Assembly (NCBI GenBank): GCA_945901025.1 | Contig: CAMDJW010000005.1 | Span: forward strand, 62,001 to 126,000 | DNA from: Spirosoma fluviale | Lineage (GTDB): Bacteria; Bacteroidota; Bacteroidia; Cytophagales; Spirosomataceae | DNA: 64,000 nt | Direction of reading: 5' to 3' | Shown: piece after piece, positions 25,503 to 33,196 of the stretch | How the letters are laid out: the number at the start of each line of letters is the position of its first letter | How positions within the stretch are numbered: position 1 is the stretch's first letter | Position numbers and translations under genes: made by a program | The notes under the pieces: model-generated | What the model was told of the DNA's origin: nothing | The model's database searches: none | Seen by the model: only the letters and a program-made list of their open reading frames with translations

Positions 25503-25675
25503 AGGATATGAGAAAGAAGGTGATGAAAACTAACGAAACAATACCAGAAAAAGAATTTGACACAGTTAAGTTTTTTAGAGCAGTGAAAGAAAAAATCTCA
25601 AAAGAAACACAGGGAATGTCATTCGTAGAATTCAAAGAATACATTAATAAACGAAAATTAAAAACTAATCAATAA
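25499..25675 (+). CDS. Small antitoxin-like protein next to the Fic gene (58 aa)
   Basis: The 58-codon frame overlaps the end of the Fic frame by 4 bp (ATGA-type arrangement). It encodes [20 protein letters not shown] and then [18 protein letters not shown]. The pattern (acidic N-terminus, FDTVKFFR helix, KISKET.GMS.EE.) resembles small antitoxins partnered with toxin genes in Bacteroidota. An internal ATG at 25523 would give 50 residues. It is intact while the Fic gene is broken. The antitoxin function is inferred from position and composition. Confidence 0.6.
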   Translation: MKDMRKKVMKTNETIPEKEFDTVKFFRAVKEKISKETQGMSFVEFKEYINKRKLKTNQ

Positions 25676-25781
25676 AGGTTTATCGCCATTGTTGACTTAT
25701 TCACAATCTTAAGATTGATCCCGAATTAAAACATACTCAACCAAAACCATTCCTCATACCTTTATTCAAATCATTGCCCAT

Positions 25782-25817
25782 AAAAAAAATGCCTACAAAT
25801 CCGTGATTTACAGGCAT
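25782..25817 (-). terminator. Terminator fitting tRNA-Arg, now stranded outside the integrated element
   Basis: ATGCCTACAAATC (25789-25801) and GATTTACAGGCAT (25805-25817) pair over 13 positions with a two-base internal mismatch. The minus strand then continues with eight T. It sits 13 bp beyond the left copy of the tRNA 3' end (25830-25848). This is where a tRNA terminator would lie before integration. Confidence 0.8.
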
Positions 25818-25829
25818 TTAATTTAAAAC

Positions 25830-25848
25830 CTAGTGATCGCGTAGGGAT
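25830..25848. other. Left attachment site: 19-bp copy of the tRNA-Arg 3' end
   Basis: CTAGTGATCGCGTAGGGAT is identical to 59032-59050, in the same orientation. It covers the last 15 nt of the tRNA (3' part of the T stem and the acceptor) plus 4 nt of flank. The sequence diverges at once on both sides. The integrase gene starts 155 bp inside. Confidence 0.9.
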
Positions 25849-25962
25849 CACGAATAATTCACTCGTTTTCACACAAATGCACTTAAAATACTATCTATAT
25901 GACATTTAAAGATATATCAATAAGCAAGTCTATGCAAAAAAAAGTATTAAAAAGTAATAAAA

Positions 25963-25982
25963 CCTTTACCTAAACCTTTACC
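25963..25982. repeat. Tandem CCTTTACC pair, probable integrase arm sites (left)
   Basis: CCTTTACC at 25963-25970 and 25975-25982, 12 bp apart, with a partial third unit CCTTTATT after them. The same octamer pair with identical spacing lies at 58959-58978, near the other end. It is 20 bp before the integrase ATG, so it could also regulate that gene. Confidence 0.7.
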
Positions 25983-26002
25983 TTTATTGAAAATTTATAG
26001 CG

Positions 26003-27208
26003 ATGTCAACAATCAATATTATTCTTCGTAAAGACAAAATAAAGAAAACTACTGGAAAGTGTCCATTGTACATGCGTGTGATCGAGGGAGAAAAAATAAC
26101 GGTGATATCATTAGGTCAAGATATTCTTGAGGAAGAATGGGATGATAAAAAGCAAAAGGCTAAAAGCAAGCATTCGAATTCCTCCAGAATAAACAATTTG
26201 ATTTCTCAAAAGCTTAGTGAAGCAGAGAGTTTTAAGATTGAACTAAATGGTAAGCCAGGGCTTGGAGAACTTCTCAAAAAAGGAAAAGTTAAATTAGTGG
26301 AACGAAGTTTTACGAGTTATTTTAACGAATACTTAGGAGAATTAAAAAGAGCTCAAATTGCAGGAACGTTTAGGAAGTCAGAATCTATTTTAAAAAAGCT
26401 GACCGATTATAATAAACAACGAGATATTTCATTTAAGGAGCTTGATCTTGAGTTTTTAAAAAACTACGAGAAGCATCTTCGTAAATTAGGAAACTCTACA
26501 AACACGATACATGCAAATTTCAGGGTTATAAGAATGCTCTTAAATAGAGCTGTTAAGGAAGATGTCATCCTGATTCAAAATAATCCATTTAATAAGTATA
26601 AACTTAAAGCAGAAAAAACTGAAAAAACTTTTTTGACAGAAGAAGAAATTAAATCATTCGATAATGTGGTAGTTACTACAGGAAGTGCAATGGCAAAGCA
26701 TAAAGATATATTTGTTTTTGCTTGCTATGCGGGAGGAATACGTATTTCAGATTTATTACAATTACGTTGGGAGCATTATGATCCTAAAAACGAAAAAGTA
26801 ACCTTTTTTATACAGAAAACTAAACAGCAACATTCCGTAAAATTACCTCCAAAAGCAAAAGAAATTATAAATAGATATAAGCCAGAAGGTGACTTAAAGG
26901 GCTTCATATTCCCTTTCTTAGACGACTCGGAAGATCTTTCTTCTCCATTTGTATTATTGAAGAGAATTTCTTCTGCTACAGCCTATATAAATAAGAATTT
27001 GAAAATATTAGCCAAGAAAGCAAATATCAATAAAAAAATAAGTCAACACATTTCAAGACATTCGTACGGTACAATGGCCCATAGTAAAGGCATGAGCATC
27101 GTCCATGTTTCAAAGATTATGGCACATTCAAATATAGCCACTACCCTAATCTATTCAAAGGTTCTTGGACTAGATCAAGATGAAGCCCAAGATAAAATAT
27201 TTTCATAA
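26003..27208 (+). CDS. int: Tyrosine recombinase / integrase
   Basis: This 401-residue site-specific recombinase has the three-part build of Bacteroidota integrases: an N-terminal arm-binding domain (residues about 1-95), a SAM-like core-binding domain (about 100-200, SFTSYFNEYLGELK onward) and a C-terminal catalytic domain. The catalytic residues are visible: R247 in GGIRISDLLQLRW, a Lys near 272-274, H349 and R352 in HISRHSYG, H375 in MAHSNIATT and the nucleophile Y384 in LIYSKV. Its position, 155 bp inside the left att copy, makes it the integrase of the 33-kb element. The tandem octamers just upstream probably bind its N-terminal domain. Confidence 0.95.
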   Translation: MSTINIILRKDKIKKTTGKCPLYMRVIEGEKITVISLGQDILEEEWDDKKQKAKSKHSNSSRINNLISQKLSEAESFKIELNGKPGLGELLKKGKVKLVERSFTSYFNEYLGELKRAQIAGTFRKSESILKKLTDYNKQRDISFKELDLEFLKNYEKHLRKLGNSTNTIHANFRVIRMLLNRAVKEDVILIQNNPFNKYKLKAEKTEKTFLTEEEIKSFDNVVVTTGSAMAKHKDIFVFACYAGGIRISDLLQLRWEHYDPKNEKVTFFIQKTKQQHSVKLPPKAKEIINRYKPEGDLKGFIFPFLDDSEDLSSPFVLLKRISSATAYINKNLKILAKKANINKKISQHISRHSYGTMAHSKGMSIVHVSKIMAHSNIATTLIYSKVLGLDQDEAQDKIFS

Positions 27209-27300
27209 GTCCCTTACCAAAAAAAATTATCAACTTTTAGTTAATTTGCAATTAACAATGAGACTAGGATGATGCAATGAAAGTATTTAACTAAATAATC

Positions 27301-28260
27301 ATGGATGAAATCGAAAGAAAAATTGCATTGGCAATTGATAAACTTGGAATTTCTTATTTTGAACATAAAAGGGAGGAGTTTGAATCGAACCCCCTATATG
27401 ATGCGGAATTAGATCAATTATTTTTTGATCCATCGAAATTTAGCCTTTTTGAAACAGAACTTCAAGTCGTTATTTCGGCATTAAAAGATGAAGGATTCAT
27501 TAAATTTAATGAAGATTTTGTCACACATGATGACCAGGAATTTTTTGAACAGCTCTATTTGCCTTTCCATATGGATTTTAAGAATTATTGTCTTTATTAC
27601 CAGGTTAAACCTGAGGAAGATTATTTGAATGAAACTTCTCTTGGCCTCCTTGAAATGTATGTTTCTAAGAACTTGGATACAAATAAAATATGGGGATCGC
27701 TTTGGGAGGTCTTATATCCTATACAAGAATTAATTGAAGAACACATCACAAAAGCCCTTTCTATGGGTGGGAAGTCAATAACTAATATAATTGATAACAT
27801 TATAATCAAAATTGAAGCGCTTATTCATAAAAGATTAACCAATCCGGATTGGGATGAATTCCGCGATGTTTACAAATATTATCTAGAAAAATTAGAAATC
27901 GAGGCATATAAAAGGTTCGAAACTGAAATTTCTCTTGAGGTATATTCAGAATCGACAGCAGAAAAGCTTGAATTTGGCATAAGTAAAGTTGCCTTGGTTT
28001 CATTGATTGATCTATTATTAAAGTGTGATATATTAACAAACCAGAAAGCAGCACTTCAATTTTGTCATGAACATTTTAGTTTTAAAGACAGTAAGAAAGT
28101 GAAAGCGGTTAGTTTAGGCACAAAAAAAACGCTAACAACTTTATACAACGAAGTAACTAATAAAAAGGATATGGGAGGTTTTTATGACATAAAAGAAATA
28201 CTTCTAGATCGATTGTCCAAAATTCCAGATAGACCCAAAAAGTATCCCGAAGACTCCTAA
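27301..28260 (+). CDS. Hypothetical protein next to the integrase (319 aa)
   Basis: I do not recognise a firm family. The protein is acidic, mostly helical by composition and lacks a signal peptide or membrane segment, so it is cytoplasmic. The region IWGSLWEVLYPIQELIEEHI (about residues 130-155) and the C-terminal HEHFSFKDSKKVKAVSLGTKK look like the most conserved parts. It stands alone between the integrase and a terminator (28275-28306). A regulator of element transfer or excision is possible by position, but nothing in the sequence proves it. Confidence 0.65.
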   Translation: MDEIERKIALAIDKLGISYFEHKREEFESNPLYDAELDQLFFDPSKFSLFETELQVVISALKDEGFIKFNEDFVTHDDQEFFEQLYLPFHMDFKNYCLYYQVKPEEDYLNETSLGLLEMYVSKNLDTNKIWGSLWEVLYPIQELIEEHITKALSMGGKSITNIIDNIIIKIEALIHKRLTNPDWDEFRDVYKYYLEKLEIEAYKRFETEISLEVYSESTAEKLEFGISKVALVSLIDLLLKCDILTNQKAALQFCHEHFSFKDSKKVKAVSLGTKKTLTTLYNEVTNKKDMGGFYDIKEILLDRLSKIPDRPKKYPEDS

Positions 28261-28274
28261 AAATACTTTTTTGG

Positions 28275-28306
28275 AAGGCGGTAAAATTATACGCCTTGCG
28301 TTTTTT
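28275..28306 (+). terminator. Rho-independent terminator after the 319-aa gene
   Basis: AAGGCG (28275-28280) and CGCCTT (28292-28297) form the stem, extended by TA pairs with a bulged G. It is followed by GCG and six T. A TACTTTTG box at 28328-28335 could be the -7 element of the next transcript (28444 onward), but I see no matching -33 box. Confidence 0.6.
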
Positions 28307-28443
28307 CCTACACTCTTGCACTCTTGTTACTTTTGAAACGTTGAATTAAACGACAGAAGATAATGCGTGAAAATAGTGCTTATTTTCTCAAAAATTCTTA
28401 AAAGCACCTGTCGGATAATCCAATCAAATTTCAATTTTTTAAA

Positions 28444-28698
28444 ATGATTTTTTTAAAGATTATAAATATGCAGAACAAAAAAATTCTACATCAGGAGAAC
28501 TATGTCCCTGAGGTAAACAATATGGATCCGATTTACACGACGGATCAGCTCATGAAGGTACTAAGCATCTGCCGACGTACTGCCCAGAATCTCCGCGATT
28601 CAGGTAAGCTAACTTTTTATAAGGTGGGTGGGAAAATGTTATATCGACACAGTGATATAATACGATTATTAGACAACCATAAAATCCAATCGTTTTAA
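28444..28698 (+). CDS. Excisionase/MerR-like helix-turn-helix protein
   Basis: This small DNA-binding protein has the HTH_17 pattern of Bacteroidota excisionase-like proteins: DPIYTTDQLMKVLSICRRTA followed by QNLRDSGKLTFYKVGGKMLY and RHSDIIRLLDNH. The full frame is 84 residues, but in-frame ATGs at 28468 and 28522 are equally possible starts; only the part after 28522 is conserved in this family. It ends 1 bp before the primase ATG, so the two are co-transcribed. In related elements such proteins control excision or replication. Confidence 0.8.
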   Translation: MIFLKIINMQNKKILHQENYVPEVNNMDPIYTTDQLMKVLSICRRTAQNLRDSGKLTFYKVGGKMLYRHSDIIRLLDNHKIQSF

Positions 28699-28699
28699 A

Positions 28700-30160
28700 A
28701 TGGATGAATTAATAAATGGAAAGGAGGAGGGCAAGGCCCTCCCTACCAATCAAAATAATAAACTAAGTTCAGCGCATAACGCATCAAATGTTGTACCACA
28801 TGTCCAACTTTTTGAAAAGTTACTTTCAGAAATCACCCCTATTGACTTTCATTTAGAAGCTAAATTGAATGAAGGCGAACCTATAAAAGACAAACATATA
28901 GTTGTTGTTGCTGTGGATAAAATTATCGAAGCGGCTATAAACCACAATTGGGGTTTAATGGTGAAAAATAGCCAAGTCTCTATATATAATGGAGCTTATT
29001 GGCTTCAACTTGAAGAAGAACATGTGATGCACTTTCTTTTAAAATCAATAGAAAAATTAGGTCATAGGCCTGTTGATTCTAAATATCATAGGTTTGTAAA
29101 AGATCTATATTCTCAATTTTTAGTCTCCAGCTATATGCCCGCACCAGAAAAAGAATGCAATGAGGTATTAATTAATTTCAAAAATGGCACATTAATCATT
29201 GATGGCAATGGTGCAGTATACTTTAGAGAATTTCGAAAGGAAGATTATTTATTCTATCAACTTGGATTTAATTTCGACCCAAAAGCCGAGGCACCAAAGT
29301 TTCGTAAATATTTAATTAGGGTGCTGACTGAATATGAAGAAAGAAAAATTCTCGCTGAATATTGTGGGTATACGTTTCTGAAAAACTCAACTCTAAAGCT
29401 AGAGAAAGCGCTAATTCTTTATGGAAATGGATCAAATGGCAAATCGGCATTTTTTGAAATCCTAACTGCTATGTTAGGTCCGGATAATGTTACAAGCTAT
29501 AGTTTGCAGAGCCTTACCAATGAAAATGGCTACACAAGGGCTAAAATTCAAAATAAACTATTGAATTACGCCTCAGAAATATCCGTAAAGATGGATTCTG
29601 TCAACTTTAAAGCATTGGCATCTGGAGAGCCTATTGAAGCCAGGTTGCCATATGGGGAACCATTTATGTTAAAAAACTATGCTCGTTTAATTTTCAACAC
29701 AAACGAGCTCCCTCGTGAAATAGAACATAATGATGCGTTTTTTAGGCGCTTTTTAATTCTACATTTTGACCAGAAAATATCTGATAGCGAAAAAGATCCT
29801 CAATTATCGTACAAGATTATTGAGAACGAACTACCAGGTGTATTTAATTGGGTGATAGAAGGCTTGTACAGATTAATTAAGCAGAAAAATTTTACTAAAT
29901 CTGAAAAAGCGGAAAAAACATCCATTGCGTATCAACAGCAATCGGATTCAGTGTTTTCGTTTTTAGACGATATGGGTTATGCTAAGGGTGATATTAACAA
30001 AATGCCACTCCAATCCATGTATTCTGAATATAAAACGTATTGCGATAGCTACGGGTATAGAGCATGTGCTTTAAAATCTTTAAGCGAAAGACTAAGACGT
30101 CATGGATACGATGTGATTAGATACGCAAAAGGACACGTCGTACATTACAAAAAGTTATAG
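28700..30160 (+). CDS. P4/D5-type DNA primase-helicase
   Basis: This 486-residue replication protein has a D5_N-like region followed by a superfamily 3 helicase. Walker A is LILYGNGSNGKSAFFEIL (about residues 236-253). The Walker B/sensor part includes NKLLNYASEISVKM and KNYARLIFNTNELPREIEHN. A D5-type C-terminal region (ENELPGVFNWVIEGLYRLI) and a winged-helix-like tail follow. Such proteins unwind the origin of satellite phages, plasmids and integrative elements. It starts 1 bp after the HTH gene. Directly behind it lies a periodic palindrome (30176-30228) that could be an origin. Confidence 0.9.
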   Translation: MDELINGKEEGKALPTNQNNKLSSAHNASNVVPHVQLFEKLLSEITPIDFHLEAKLNEGEPIKDKHIVVVAVDKIIEAAINHNWGLMVKNSQVSIYNGAYWLQLEEEHVMHFLLKSIEKLGHRPVDSKYHRFVKDLYSQFLVSSYMPAPEKECNEVLINFKNGTLIIDGNGAVYFREFRKEDYLFYQLGFNFDPKAEAPKFRKYLIRVLTEYEERKILAEYCGYTFLKNSTLKLEKALILYGNGSNGKSAFFEILTAMLGPDNVTSYSLQSLTNENGYTRAKIQNKLLNYASEISVKMDSVNFKALASGEPIEARLPYGEPFMLKNYARLIFNTNELPREIEHNDAFFRRFLILHFDQKISDSEKDPQLSYKIIENELPGVFNWVIEGLYRLIKQKNFTKSEKAEKTSIAYQQQSDSVFSFLDDMGYAKGDINKMPLQSMYSEYKTYCDSYGYRACALKSLSERLRRHGYDVIRYAKGHVVHYKKL

Positions 30161-30175
30161 AATTAGGCCTATTTC

Positions 30176-30228
30176 CTGCATTAGCTACATTCTCCTATAA
30201 AATCATGTAGGAGATGTAGGATATGCAG
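30176..30228. repeat. Periodic CTACA-type palindrome (copy A)
   Basis: CTGCAT-tag-CTACAT-t-CTCCTA faces TAGGAG-ATGTAG-gat-ATGCAG around a 10-nt centre. It lies 15 bp after the primase gene. A related palindrome with the same layout and the same central AAATCATGTAG lies at 38271-38328. Confidence 0.75.
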
Positions 30229-30267
30229 ATAAAATAAAAACTTTTTTTGCAATTCACTTTTAACATG

Positions 30268-30285
30268 ATGGGGCTTCGGCCCCAT
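30268..30285 (+). terminator. Strong UUCG-loop hairpin terminator after the primase
   Basis: ATGGGGC and GCCCCAT form a 7-bp stem around the extra-stable TTCG tetraloop. TTACATTTTATTTC follows. It closes the replication transcript and separates it from the surface-protein cargo. Confidence 0.8.
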
Positions 30286-30338
30286 TACATTTTATTTCTA
30301 ATTGATAAGTGATTAATTAATTGATTGAATATTAATAA

Positions 30339-30365
30339 CTATCGGTCCACTTTTTGCTGACGATT
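30339..30365 (+). repeat. TATCGGTCCA repeat, copy A
   Basis: CTATCGGTCCACTTTTTGCTGACGATT closely matches 41294-41319 with one length change and two substitutions. Both copies lie about 380-410 bp before the first gene of a cargo module. Confidence 0.65.
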
Positions 30366-30614
30366 TATACCAATAAAAACCAAACTTGCATTCAACATAA
30401 TCAAACTATTTAAGAAACAGTTTTTTGATTAATGATAGGCCAAACATAGCCTATGAAAAAAAATTAGACATCCCCTCTAAATCACGTTGTTTAAAAAAAA
30501 TATTTTTAGACAACATAATTCATTTTAATCCTCAAAAATCAAAAAATGCAGGCTTATATGTTATTTAATAAATATATATTTACTTTACATTTTAATTAGA
30601 CCATTGTTTTTAGT

Positions 30615-30636
30615 TTATTTCGGCCTGTCGAAATAA
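30615..30636. promoter_or_regulatory. Inverted repeat upstream of the OmpA-like gene
   Basis: TTATTTCG and CGAAATAA are exact 8-bp arms with spacer GCCTGT, about 110 bp before the ATG at 30745. This is operator-like; the regulator is unknown. Confidence 0.4.
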
Positions 30637-30744
30637 GTTTATTTTGATAGAAAAAAGATCATTGAATACATAAAATTAATCTTACTAACATATTTCAATC
30701 TAAACTTCATTATTGTTGATTATAAAAAATTTGTTTTAAAATAG

Positions 30745-32259
30745 ATGAAAAATAAAATTTTACTCACTTCAATTTTACTAGCATTTTTTGCAACGGTAGG
30801 AAATAAAGAATTATTTGCTCAAAAAGGGGGTCATAACTTTTCCTTGTTTGGAGGACAGTCGAATTATTTAATAGAGCGACCAACCGGACAATCTAGTTTC
30901 ATTTTTAATAAGGTTGGTTTTGGATATGGATATGGGATAGGAAAAAAAATCAACCTATTTGTTAATGGTGAGCTTGGAGCACTGAGTTCTTCTAAAGTTC
31001 TAGTCATACCTGTAGTTTCTGATAATTCTTGCAGTTGCTTAACTTCTGGGATTGGAAGTCTTTCAACCCAACTGAGTTCTGTTTCACTAGGTCTTGAGTT
31101 TCCAATTTTAACCGTAAAAAAATTAAGCCTTAAGACAAGAATAGGCTCAAATTTTCAAGCCTTTGAAAACTCATTTACGAATGTTGTCGGTGAAAGGTAC
31201 AGGAGAGAATATAGCGGATTATTAGGATTACAACTAGATTACCGTATCAGCAAGAAATGGTCGCTTTTCATCAATACGACTGGCAATAAGCCCTATAAGA
31301 CTACACTTAAAGACCCTGACTATTATATGTCAAACAAACAAACGGATAATACTAAAGATTTTCTCGTTAATGGTGTTATTGGGATTACATTCAGTATAGA
31401 ACGAAAGAAAAATAAAGATTCAGATCAAGACGGGGTTAATGATGAACTTGATAAATGTCCAGATACACCCAAAGGGGAGACCGTAAATCAAGTTGGTTGT
31501 TCAGAAAATCAATTGGATGATGATGCGGATGGAATAGTTAACAAACTTGATAAATGCCCAGCTACCCCCAAAGGTGAAAAAGTAAATGCAAATGGTTGTT
31601 CCGATAGCCAGTTGGATGATGATTTGGACGGGGTGTCGAATCAAAAAGATAAATGTCCTAATACGCCGAAAGGCGAAAAGGTAAATGCAGATGGTTGTTC
31701 CGAAAGTCAATTAGATGAAGATAAGGATGGTGTAAATAACCTGATTGATATCTGTAAAAACACACAAGCGGGTCAAAAAGTAAATGCTTATGGGTGTGCT
31801 TTAAATCAAATGGATTCAGATGCCGATGGTGTTTTTGATGATGTGGATAAATGCCCTGAAGAAAAGGGTGATAAGCTAAATAATGGTTGTCCTGTTGTGT
31901 CTAAGAAAATTGAAAATAAGGTAATTGAAATAGCGAATGAGGTCAATTTTATAACAAATAAAGCTGACCTAACCGTACCATCAAAGTCTAAATTGAATGA
32001 ATTACTAGCCATTTTATTGGAAAATCCTGATTTAAAAATTATCATTTCAGGACATACAGATGATGTGGGGAATTCAGAATCTAATTTTGTGTTATCTGAA
32101 AAACGAGCCAATAGCGTGTTGAATTATTTGGCTGAAAAGGGAATAGCTAAGAGTCGCATGACTGCCTTGGCATTTGGCGAAGCGCAGTTGAAGGCCAATG
32201 AGATTTCCGAAGAATCTCGAGCCAAAAATAGACGTGTTGAAATAAAAATTTTAAAATAA
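30745..32259 (+). CDS. OmpA family outer membrane protein with thrombospondin type 3 repeats
   Basis: This 504-residue protein has a signal peptide (LLTSILLAFFATVGNKELFAQ). A predicted beta-barrel-like N-terminal domain (about 25-215) is followed by about five calcium-binding TSP3 repeats, for example DSDQDGVNDELDKCPDTPKG and DADGIVNKLDKCPATPKG (about 225-385). The C-terminal OmpA peptidoglycan-binding domain reads LLENPDLKIIISGHTDDVGN and SEKRANSVLNYLAEKGI, then RAKNRRVEIKI. It probably links the outer membrane to the cell wall. It opens the first cargo module of the element, 6 bp before a LamG lipoprotein gene. Confidence 0.9.
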   Translation: MKNKILLTSILLAFFATVGNKELFAQKGGHNFSLFGGQSNYLIERPTGQSSFIFNKVGFGYGYGIGKKINLFVNGELGALSSSKVLVIPVVSDNSCSCLTSGIGSLSTQLSSVSLGLEFPILTVKKLSLKTRIGSNFQAFENSFTNVVGERYRREYSGLLGLQLDYRISKKWSLFINTTGNKPYKTTLKDPDYYMSNKQTDNTKDFLVNGVIGITFSIERKKNKDSDQDGVNDELDKCPDTPKGETVNQVGCSENQLDDDADGIVNKLDKCPATPKGEKVNANGCSDSQLDDDLDGVSNQKDKCPNTPKGEKVNADGCSESQLDEDKDGVNNLIDICKNTQAGQKVNAYGCALNQMDSDADGVFDDVDKCPEEKGDKLNNGCPVVSKKIENKVIEIANEVNFITNKADLTVPSKSKLNELLAILLENPDLKIIISGHTDDVGNSESNFVLSEKRANSVLNYLAEKGIAKSRMTALAFGEAQLKANEISEESRAKNRRVEIKILK

Positions 32260-32265
32260 GTATCA

Positions 32266-33024
32266 ATGAAAAAATTAACAACCATTTTATTTTTATTGAT
32301 TTTAACGCTATTCAGCTGCACCAACCGTGATGAGGAAATCATTGATTCATTTAACTCCATAAAAGTTGGTTTAGTCGCGTATTATCCATTTAATGGAAAT
32401 GCTAATGATGTTAGTGGTAATTTTTCACATGGAACAGTTAATGGTAGTGTTAAATTGTCCTCAGATAGAAATGGGAAGCCAAATTCATCGTATTTTTTCC
32501 CAAAAGGTTATGGAAACTTAATTAGTATTCCGCACAATGATTTATTTAATTTTAATTCAGAATTTACAATTTCATTATGGTTCAAATTCAATGAACCTTG
32601 GGATTATCATGTTGAATCATTGATCTATAAATCTTATGTGAATTCTAACCGTGGGTGGCACATAGGTGTCAATCAAGATAATTCTATTTCAGATAAAAAA
32701 TTTGGAGTATATTTTGAATCACCAACTGCAAAAGTTGTTCCAATGTTTGAGTTTTTGTCTAAAGAAAATTTAGTTAATAAATGGATTAATGTTACGTATG
32801 TTTTTAAAGATAACTGTATGAAATGTTATTTAAATGGAATATGTTCATACGCGAAGCAAACCTATTTTAAAGATTTCAATAACAAAGAAAATATTACAAT
32901 TGGCTCATCAATAAATCCCGTAACTGGTACATATTTAAAAGAAATAGATGATATCGGCTTTTGGAATAGGGCGCTAACTGCCACAGAGGTAAATTATTTG
33001 TATTCTAATGGATTTGAACCATAA
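32266..33024 (+). CDS. LamG-domain lipoprotein
   Basis: This 252-residue lipoprotein (LFLLILTLFSC, Cys near residue 18) contains one LamG/concanavalin-like domain, a fold that often binds carbohydrates or proteins at the cell surface. The hallmarks are VGLVAYYPFNGNANDVSGN at the start, FTISLWFKFN, the strand GWHIGVNQDN and the end EIDDIGFWNRALTATEVNYLY. It follows the OmpA gene by 6 bp. A broken copy of the same C-terminal motif lies just downstream (33076-33148), suggesting an earlier tandem duplication. Confidence 0.88.
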   Translation: MKKLTTILFLLILTLFSCTNRDEEIIDSFNSIKVGLVAYYPFNGNANDVSGNFSHGTVNGSVKLSSDRNGKPNSSYFFPKGYGNLISIPHNDLFNFNSEFTISLWFKFNEPWDYHVESLIYKSYVNSNRGWHIGVNQDNSISDKKFGVYFESPTAKVVPMFEFLSKENLVNKWINVTYVFKDNCMKCYLNGICSYAKQTYFKDFNNKENITIGSSINPVTGTYLKEIDDIGFWNRALTATEVNYLYSNGFEP

Positions 33025-33075
33025 AGAATAATAAAATATAGATTGATTCCTTTTAAGTTTTCGGTATTTTAATAG

Positions 33076-33148
33076 TATGATCGATGACATTAGAGTTTAT
33101 CAAAAAATATTAACTTCAAAAGAAATAGCATGTTTAGTAAATGAATAA
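33076..33148 (+). pseudogene. Remnant of a LamG C-terminus
   Basis: The frame from 33076 reads MIDDIRVYQKILTSK. After a run of five A, the sense continues in another frame as EIACLVNE. This matches the DDIxxxxxxLTxxEI ending of LamG domains, as in the intact gene upstream (DDIGFWNRALTATEV). About 70 bp remain, with one frameshift. Confidence 0.55.
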
Positions 33149-33196
33149 ATCCTTGATTATATTTAAATATTTCAATGTTTGTAAAACTATTTTAGG

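Larger units (their letters stand above)
30286..30744. other. 459-bp AT-rich gene-free leader before the OmpA gene
   Basis: It contains the TATCGGTCCA repeat (30339-30365) and an inverted repeat (30615-30636). No coding frame is convincing in the remainder. Confidence 0.6.

Noticed and set aside
25830-25848. A second tRNA-Arg gene at the left end of the element
   Set aside because: Only the last 15 nt of the tRNA match; the D arm, anticodon arm and 5' acceptor strand are missing, so it is an attachment site.
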